Source of the DNA: Sphingomonas sp.
GTDB lineage: Bacteria > Pseudomonadota > Alphaproteobacteria > Sphingomonadales > Sphingomonadaceae
Direction of reading: 5' to 3'
Assembly: GCA_013822915.1 (NCBI GenBank)
Contig: PNLG01000141.1
Coordinates: 1-11,347, forward strand
DNA length: 11,347 nt
A program made the translations under genes and the position numbers. A model generated the notes under the pieces. The model saw only the letters and a list, made by a program, of their open reading frames with translations. It had not been told where the DNA came from and did no database searches. This document shows positions 6,523 to 11,347 of the stretch, piece by piece; position 1 is the stretch's first letter; each line of letters begins with the position of its first letter.

Positions 6523-7644
6523 GTGACTGCAAGGCTGTTTGGGATGCCGGGATCGCTCTACACGGCGCGCGCGCGCAGCTATCTCATCAAGCAACGCGTT
6601 GATTTTGAAGAAACCATCCCGGCCGATCCCGACTGGTCGGCGATCACACAGCAAATCAGCCGATGGATTATCCCGGTTCTGGTGCTGCCCGATGGCGCGA
6701 TCATTCAGGATGGCGTCGCGATTATCGACCATTTCGAAGCGATGGGCGCGCGCTTGCCCGCCTACCCGCAAACGCCTGCGCACCGCGCGGTCAGCCATTT
6801 GTTCGAGCTGTTCGGGGGCGAGGGGCTGTTGCGCCCGGCGATGCATTATCGCTGGAACTTCGACGCGGAGAATCTGGCGTTTCTGCAACGCGATTTCGTC
6901 TGCGGGTTGATGCCGGGGGCAACGGGTGAGGTTGAGGCCGCCGTATTCGGCGCCGCCAGTGGGCGGATGCGCAAGGCGGGCGCAAGCTTTGGCGTTAACG
7001 CCGAAACCGCGCCGACGATCGAGGCCAGCTACCGCGCGTTCCTCGACCTGTTCGAGGCGCATCTGGCGGATTATCCCTATCTGCTCGGCGGGCGGCCGAC
7101 GCTGGGCGATTATGGGTTGATCGGGCCGCTCTATCCGCATCTGGGCCGCGATCCGGCGCCCGCTGCGCTGATGAAGACGCAGTATCACAATGTCTGGCGC
7201 TGGGTAGAGCGGATGAACGTGCCGCAGGCGCAGCTTGGCGGGCATGTCGCCAGGGGTGAGGCGCTGATCCCGGATGATGCGGTTCCCGATACGCTCAAGG
7301 CGTTGATGCGGTATATCGCCGATGATTTCCTGCCCGAGCTGGCGGTGCATGTGGCGTTCGCCAATGATTGGCTGGCGGCGCGGCCCGATCTGGCGGCGGG
7401 AACCAACGGGCTCGAGCGGCCGGGGATGCGCGGCATCGGCATGGCAACGTTCGACTGGCGCGGGCACAGCATTACCACTGCGGTCATGCCTTATCGCTTT
7501 TGGTTGCTCGACCGGGTGCGCGCGGCGGCGGCGCCCGTTGCGGCGCTGTTTGAGGAGACCGGGCTGGGGCCGTTGCTCGTGCTTGAGACGCAGCGACCAG
7601 TGGAGCGGCATGGCAATCTCGAAGTGTGGGGCGCGCCGCGTTAA
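6523..7644 (+). CDS. Long glutathione S-transferase-like protein
   Basis: This 373-residue protein has a thioredoxin-fold GST N-terminal domain at about 1-80 and a helical GST C-terminal domain at about 95-235 (including LADYPYLLGGRPTLGDYGLIGPLYPHL, broken here as YPYLLGGRPTLGDYGL). An extra segment of roughly 130 residues follows, rich in aromatics (DWRGHSITTAVMPYRFWLL). Canonical GSTs have about 200-230 residues, so this is a long subfamily. The cis-proline is kept (P51 in RWIIPVLVLP), but the usual acidic-Ser pair that binds the gamma-glutamyl group reads D63-G64 in IIQDGVAII, so glutathione binding may differ. The GTG start at 6523 has AAAGGA at about 6510-6515 upstream; no in-frame ATG precedes the conserved RLFGMPGSLYTARAR. 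Substrate unknown. The TAA stop shares TTAA with the convergent cysQ stop. Confidence 0.85.
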   Translation: MTARLFGMPGSLYTARARSYLIKQRVDFEETIPADPDWSAITQQISRWIIPVLVLPDGAIIQDGVAIIDHFEAMGARLPAYPQTPAHRAVSHLFELFGGEGLLRPAMHYRWNFDAENLAFLQRDFVCGLMPGATGEVEAAVFGAASGRMRKAGASFGVNAETAPTIEASYRAFLDLFEAHLADYPYLLGGRPTLGDYGLIGPLYPHLGRDPAPAALMKTQYHNVWRWVERMNVPQAQLGGHVARGEALIPDDAVPDTLKALMRYIADDFLPELAVHVAFANDWLAARPDLAAGTNGLERPGMRGIGMATFDWRGHSITTAVMPYRFWLLDRVRAAAAPVAALFEETGLGPLLVLETQRPVERHGNLEVWGAPR

Positions 7645-8393
7645 GCGGTGACAGACGCAGCGATCGCCGCCAGCGTCGGGGCCGCCCATTCCGCACGACA
7701 GATCAACACATCGGGCAGCAACGGATCGGCGCAATTGTAAGCGAGCGGCGTGCCGTCGATCCGCGAGGCATGCAGGCCGGCGGCAATCGCGACGGCGGCG
7801 GGCGCGCAATTGTCCCATTCATATTGGCCGCCGGTGTGGAGATAGATTTCGGCGTCACCGCTCAGCACCGCCATTGCCTTGAACCCTGCCGACCCCATCG
7901 GGACCAGCACGCCGCCTAACGCCTTTGCGACCGCATCCGCGACGGCGGGCGGGCGCGTGCGGCTGATGACAATGCGGGGCGTGCGTGCGGGCATGGGGGG
8001 TAGTGCGGGGGGGTGGAGGCTGCTGAACGTTACCCCCGACGCGGGCAGTGTCACCGCGCCGACCACCGGCACGCCGTCCACCGCCAGCCCGACATGAACC
8101 GCGTAATCGCCCAGTCGGTCGGCATAATCGCGCGTGCCGTCGAGCGGATCGATAATCCACACCCGTCGCGCCGCGCAGCGGGCCTTGTCGTCCTCCGCTT
8201 CCTCGGAAAGGATGAAGTCACCGGGCCGAGCCGCGCGCAGGCGCGTGAGAATCAACGCGTTGGCTTCCTTATCCCCGCGCCGACCGAGTTCGGCGGGCGG
8301 GCAGGTCGCATCGGCCATGATCGAGCGCAGCAACCCGCCCGCCTCCCGCGCAATCGCCTCGGCCAGTACCGCATCGGCGGCAAGATCACTCAC
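7641..8393 (-). CDS. cysQ: 3'(2'),5'-bisphosphate nucleotidase CysQ
   Basis: This 250-residue member of the inositol monophosphatase superfamily dephosphorylates 3'-phosphoadenosine 5'-phosphate (PAP) to AMP, removing the inhibitory by-product of PAPS use; it may also act on PAPS. Metal-binding motifs are SEE at 63-65, DPLDGT at 82-87 (D82, D85) and EWDNCAPAA with D194. GSAGFKAMAVLSGDAEIY is characteristic of CysQ rather than of SuhB-type phosphatases. The start is GTG at 8393-8391, overlapping the cysNC stop as GTGA, so translation is probably coupled. Placement directly after cysNC supports the sulfur role. The TAA stop at 7643-7641 overlaps the stop of the convergent GST-like gene. Confidence 0.94.
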   Translation of the reverse strand: MSDLAADAVLAEAIAREAGGLLRSIMADATCPPAELGRRGDKEANALILTRLRAARPGDFILSEEAEDDKARCAARRVWIIDPLDGTRDYADRLGDYAVHVGLAVDGVPVVGAVTLPASGVTFSSLHPPALPPMPARTPRIVISRTRPPAVADAVAKALGGVLVPMGSAGFKAMAVLSGDAEIYLHTGGQYEWDNCAPAAVAIAAGLHASRIDGTPLAYNCADPLLPDVLICRAEWAAPTLAAIAASVTA

Positions 8394-10312
8394 AAATCAT
8401 AGCTCCACACCCCAATGACGTGCTCGACGATACGATCGGCGGCATCCTCGGCGCTTTCGCTGGCGGTGTCGATTCGGATTTCGGGGGATTCGGGTGGCTC
8501 ATAGGGGCTGGAGATACCAGTAAAGCCCGCAATCTCGCCACGCCGCGCGCGCGCATAAAGGCCCTTTACATCGCGCGCCTCGGCAAGGTCGAGCGGGGTG
8601 TCGACAAATATCTCCACAAACTGGTCGGGCGGCACCATGGCGCGCACCAATGCACGTTCGGCGCGAAAGGGCGAGATGAAGGCCGCAATCACGATCAACC
8701 CGGCATCCGCCATCAACTTGGCAACGCATCCAGCGCGACGGATGTTTTCCGCGCGATCCGCCGCGCCAAAGCCCAAATCCTGGGTCAGGCCGTGGCGGAG
8801 ATTGTCGCCGTCGAGCAAGAAAGTGTGCCGCCCCAGCGCGTGAAGCTTTCGTTCGACCAGATTGGCGATGGTGGACTTCCCCGAACCCGACAGGCCGGTC
8901 AGCCACAAGATCCGCGGCTGCTGCCCCTTGATCGCCGCGCGCGCGGCGGGGGTTACTTCGGTTGCCTGCCAATGGACATTCTCGGCACGGCGCAGTGCCT
9001 TGCGGATCATGCCTGCCGCAACCGTGGTATTGGTCGCGCGGTCGATCAGGATGAACCCGCCCAGCGTCCGGTTGTCGGCATAGGGTTCGAAAATCACCGG
9101 CCGGTCGGTCGCGACATCGACGACCCCGACGTCGTTCAGCGCCAGCGTGCGCGCCGCCCGCCGGTCAAGCGTGTTGACGTCAACCACATGATCGGGCGCG
9201 CCCAGCGTTGCCGATACGGTCTGGGTGCCGAGCTTCAGCAGATAGGCGCGCCCCGGCAGCATCGGCGTGTCATCCATCCATACCAATGTAGCGGAAAAGC
9301 GATCGGCAATCGGCGGCGGAGCCTCCGCAGTCGCAATCACGTCCCCGCGCGAGCAATCGACTTCGTCGGTGAGCGTAACGGTTACCGACTGGCCTGCGAC
9401 GCCCGCGGCCAGCTCACCGTCCATCGTCACGATCCGGGCAATCCGGCTGGTCCGGCCCGACGGGAGCACGCGCACGGCATCGCCACTATGCACCCGACCG
9501 CTGGCGATCTGGCCTGCAAAGCCGCGAAAGTCGAGATTGGGCCGGTTCACCCATTGCACAGGGAGCCGAAACGGGTGCTCCGCGCTGTCCTCGCGATCGA
9601 TCTCGACCGTCTCCAGATGCGCGATCAGGGTCGGGCCGCGATACCAGGGCATGTTGGGAGCGAGGGTTGCAACATTGTCGCCACGAAACCCCGACAGCGG
9701 GATGGCGGTGAAATCCGAAATGCCGCAAGCCTGCGCAAACGCCTGATAGTCGGCAACGATCGCCTCAAAAACACACTGATCATAATCGACCAGATCCATC
9801 TTGTTGATAGCCAGCACGATGTGCCGCACGCCCAAGAGTTGGGTCAGATAGCTGTGCCGCCGCGTCTGGGTGAGCACCCCTTTGCGTGCATCGACCAGAA
9901 TGACGGCCAGGTCGGCGGTCGATGCGCCGGTCACCATATTGCGGGTATATTGTTCATGCCCCGGCGTGTCGGCGACGATGAACTTGCGTCGCTCGGTCGC
10001 AAAAAAGCGGTAGGCGACGTCGATGGTGATGCCCTGTTCACGTTCGGCGGCCAGACCGTCGACCAACAACGCAAAGTCGATCGCCTCCCCCTGTGTCCCG
10101 AACCGCTCGCTGTCGGCGCGCAGCGCGGCGAGCTGATCGTCGAACACCATCCGGCTGTCATAGAGCAGGCGACCGATCAGCGTCGACTTGCCATCATCGA
10201 CCGAGCCACAGGTGATGAAGCGGAGCAGCGACTTTTCGGCATGACGCGCCAGATAAGCGTCAATGTCGTCGGCGATCAGCGGATCGGGCGCAAAGCGATC
10301 GGCGGCGGTCAT
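8390..10312 (-). CDS. cysNC: Bifunctional sulfate adenylyltransferase subunit 1 / adenylylsulfate kinase
   Basis: This 640-residue fusion joins a CysN GTPase to a CysC kinase, the NodQ-like form common in alphaproteobacteria. CysN uses GTP hydrolysis to drive APS synthesis by CysD; CysC phosphorylates APS to PAPS. GTPase motifs are GSVDDGKST (G36-T44), DTPGHEQY (from D115) and NKMD (170-173), followed by EF-Tu-like beta-barrels up to about 450. The kinase domain starts near 465 with P-loop GLSGSGKST (473-481), DGDNLRHGLTQDLGF, the FISPFR loop (S547), and DVKGLYARARRGEIAGFTG; both halves look intact. The ATG at 10312-10310 opens MTAADRFAPD and shares one base with the cysD stop (TGATG). A longer frame extends into cysD out of frame and is not conserved. 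The stop overlaps the cysQ start. Confidence 0.97.
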   Translation of the reverse strand: MTAADRFAPDPLIADDIDAYLARHAEKSLLRFITCGSVDDGKSTLIGRLLYDSRMVFDDQLAALRADSERFGTQGEAIDFALLVDGLAAEREQGITIDVAYRFFATERRKFIVADTPGHEQYTRNMVTGASTADLAVILVDARKGVLTQTRRHSYLTQLLGVRHIVLAINKMDLVDYDQCVFEAIVADYQAFAQACGISDFTAIPLSGFRGDNVATLAPNMPWYRGPTLIAHLETVEIDREDSAEHPFRLPVQWVNRPNLDFRGFAGQIASGRVHSGDAVRVLPSGRTSRIARIVTMDGELAAGVAGQSVTVTLTDEVDCSRGDVIATAEAPPPIADRFSATLVWMDDTPMLPGRAYLLKLGTQTVSATLGAPDHVVDVNTLDRRAARTLALNDVGVVDVATDRPVIFEPYADNRTLGGFILIDRATNTTVAAGMIRKALRRAENVHWQATEVTPAARAAIKGQQPRILWLTGLSGSGKSTIANLVERKLHALGRHTFLLDGDNLRHGLTQDLGFGAADRAENIRRAGCVAKLMADAGLIVIAAFISPFRAERALVRAMVPPDQFVEIFVDTPLDLAEARDVKGLYARARRGEIAGFTGISSPYEPPESPEIRIDTASESAEDAADRIVEHVIGVWSYDL

Positions 10313-11223
10313 CAGAAATAGCCCTCCGCTTTCTTGGTCTCCATGCTCGCGCCGGGGTCCTTGTCGATCACACGGCCCTGCCGTTCCGACGTGGTCGTCA
10401 GCAGCATTTCCTGGATGACGTCGCTTAGCGTCGCCGCCCGGCTTTCCACCGCGCCCGTCAGCGGCCAACAGCCGAGCGTGCGAAAACGGACCCAGCGATC
10501 GACCAGCGCAACCGGGCGACCCAGCACGGCACGCAACCGTTCGGGATCGTCAGCCATGAAGATTTGCCCGTCCGCTTCATAAGTCGGGCGCAAAGCGCTG
10601 AAATAAAGCGGCACGATCTCAATCTGTTCGCGGGCGATATACTGCCAGATGTCAAGCTCGGTCCAGTTGGACAGCGGGAAGATGCGGATGCTTTCCCCTG
10701 CATTTGTGCGCGCGTTATACAGCTGCCACAGTTCGGGCCGCTGGCGCTTCGGATCCCAGCGCTGCGCGGCGGAGCGAAAGCTGAATACGCGCTCTTTCGC
10801 CCGGCTTTTCTCCTCATCGCGGCGCGCCCCGCCAAAGGCTGCGTCAAAGCCGTGCTCGGCAAGGGCCTGTTTCAACCCTTGTGTCTTCCAAAGCTCGGTG
10901 TGGCGGGCGCCGTGGTCGAAGGGGTTGATCGCTTGTGCCACCGCATCGGGATTGCGGTGAACGATCAGCGGCATGGCGGCTGCTGCGGCCGCGCGCGCGC
11001 GCAGATCGTACATCGCCTGAAACTTCCACGTGGTGTCAACGTGCAACAGGGGAAAGGGCGGTGGCGCGGGGTAAAATGCCTTGCGCGCCAAGTGCAGCAT
11101 GACGGCGGAATCCTTGCCGATCGAATAGAGCATCACGGGCCGGTCGGCTTCGGCCACCACTTCGCGCAAGATGTGGATGCTCTCTGCTTCAAGGCGGTCG
11201 AGATGGGTCAGCGGCTTGGTCAT
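10312..11223 (-). CDS. cysD: Sulfate adenylyltransferase subunit 2
   Basis: This 303-residue PP-loop ATP pyrophosphatase forms ATP sulfurylase with CysN, making APS and pyrophosphate from sulfate and ATP. The PP-loop is SIGKDSAVMLHLA (S34-S39 core), followed by LLHVDTTWKF, a GGARRDEEKSRAKER block, and the invariant C-terminus with QGRVIDKDPGASMETKK and a final EGYF. Length and both ends match the family. The ATG at 11223-11221 is preceded on its strand by AGGG at 11232-11229 with a 5-base spacer. It is the first gene of the cysD-cysNC-cysQ operon, and a sigma70-like promoter candidate lies just upstream. Confidence 0.97.
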   Translation of the reverse strand: MTKPLTHLDRLEAESIHILREVVAEADRPVMLYSIGKDSAVMLHLARKAFYPAPPPFPLLHVDTTWKFQAMYDLRARAAAAAAMPLIVHRNPDAVAQAINPFDHGARHTELWKTQGLKQALAEHGFDAAFGGARRDEEKSRAKERVFSFRSAAQRWDPKRQRPELWQLYNARTNAGESIRIFPLSNWTELDIWQYIAREQIEIVPLYFSALRPTYEADGQIFMADDPERLRAVLGRPVALVDRWVRFRTLGCWPLTGAVESRAATLSDVIQEMLLTTTSERQGRVIDKDPGASMETKKAEGYF

Positions 11224-11236
11224 CGCGGCCCTAATT

Positions 11237-11250
11237 GGCGCGCGCGCGCC
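11237..11250. repeat. Self-complementary GC-alternating palindrome in the cysD leader
   Basis: GGCGCGCGCGCGCC is a perfect 14-base palindrome of alternating G and C between the predicted cysD transcription start and its ribosome-binding site. In the mRNA it could fold into a short hairpin five bases upstream of the AGGG. Such runs also occur inside coding sequence in this window (for example near 6570 and 11000), so a function is not shown. Confidence 0.4.
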
Positions 11251-11267
11251 CGACCTGCCACGAAGTT

Positions 11268-11296
11268 ATTGTATTGCTCGCAAAACCATCACTCAA
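11268..11296 (-). promoter_or_regulatory. Candidate sigma70-type promoter for cysD-cysNC-cysQ
   Basis: On the minus strand, TTGAGT (11296-11291) is separated by exactly 17 bases from TACAAT (11273-11268). These match the TTGACA and TATAAT consensus in 4 and 5 of 6 positions. The predicted start of transcription is near 11261, giving a leader of about 38 bases. The -35 element overlaps the stop codon of the preceding gene. It is the best consensus-like promoter I found in the window. No binding site for a known sulfur regulator could be identified. Confidence 0.55.
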
Positions 11297-11347
11297 GGTC
11301 GCGGCGTTCGACCGAATCGAGAATGCGCGCGCCCGCCATGAACACCG
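11289..11347 (-). CDS. C-terminal end of an unrecognised protein (truncated by window)
   Basis: The minus strand is open from the window edge to a TGA at 11291-11289, encoding VFMAGARILDSVERRDLE at the C-terminus. Eighteen residues are too few to identify a family. The frame lies upstream of cysD on the same strand, separated from it by 65 bp that contain a promoter candidate. It is offered as the likely end of a neighbouring gene because the space to cysD is otherwise a normal intergenic region; open frames this short are also common by chance. Confidence 0.35.
   Translation of the reverse strand, partial: VFMAGARILDSVERRDLE

Noticed and set aside
5833..7818. A 661-codon open frame on the minus strand opposite recR, def and the GST-like gene
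   Set aside because: It is antisense to three well-supported genes, its translation is rich in Arg, His and Gln with no family motif, and long antisense frames are expected in GC-rich coding DNA.
8420..10321. A 633-codon open frame on the plus strand opposite cysNC
   Set aside because: It lies almost exactly opposite cysNC, whose motifs are complete. The translation shows no recognisable domain and looks like a codon-bias shadow.
10989..11003. Runs of alternating GC as possible Z-DNA or a repeat element
   Set aside because: Here and near 6570 and 8545 they are within Arg/Ala codons of conserved genes and reflect base composition.
11338..11347. ATG at 11338 as the start of a plus-strand gene running off the window
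   Set aside because: There is no ribosome-binding site upstream and only three codons are visible; nothing supports it.

Overview
The window is a high-GC, gene-dense stretch of bacterial chromosome, most likely from an alphaproteobacterium of the Sphingomonadales. This placement is inferred from the protein sequences (TPR-ispE pair, a long GST-like protein, cysD-cysNC-cysQ order), the GTG/ATG start usage and the compact layout. It carries only chromosomal housekeeping and metabolic genes. I saw no mobile element, CRISPR array, tRNA, rRNA or defence cassette.

Layout: (1) Positions 1-3587, plus strand: the end of a tetratricopeptide-repeat protein, ispE (isoprenoid synthesis), an N-formylglutamate amidohydrolase-family protein, a small lipoprotein and an iron-sulfur RNA uracil-C5 methyltransferase. 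The last two are joined by an ATGA overlap. (2) Positions 3577-5240, minus strand: fmt and truA (initiator-tRNA formylation and tRNA pseudouridylation), joined by a TGATG overlap. truA runs tail-to-tail into the methyltransferase gene with an 11-bp overlap. (3) Positions 5294-7644, plus strand: recR, def (peptide deformylase) and a GTG-started GST-like gene. recR is divergent from fmt. (4) Positions 7641-11223, minus strand: cysD, cysNC and cysQ, a tightly overlapping sulfate-activation operon whose end overlaps the end of the GST-like gene. A fragment of an unrecognised minus-strand gene ends at 11289, next to a good cysD promoter candidate.

The genes form ordinary functional groups. Fmt formylates initiator Met-tRNA and Def removes the formyl group from new proteins. 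TruA and the methyltransferase modify RNA. CysD and CysN make APS, the CysC domain makes PAPS, and CysQ removes PAP (or PAPS). No cysH is present in the window, so the user of the PAPS cannot be read here.

I found no clearly novel system. The most useful observation is that recR and def carry near-identical promoter-like sequences placed so that transcription should begin exactly on the A of their ATG. This suggests leaderless mRNAs and fixes both starts. Other points are a perfect inverted repeat inside the recR promoter spacer, two convergent gene pairs with overlapping stop codons, a foldable leader upstream of the amidohydrolase gene, and a GST-like protein with an altered glutathione site.
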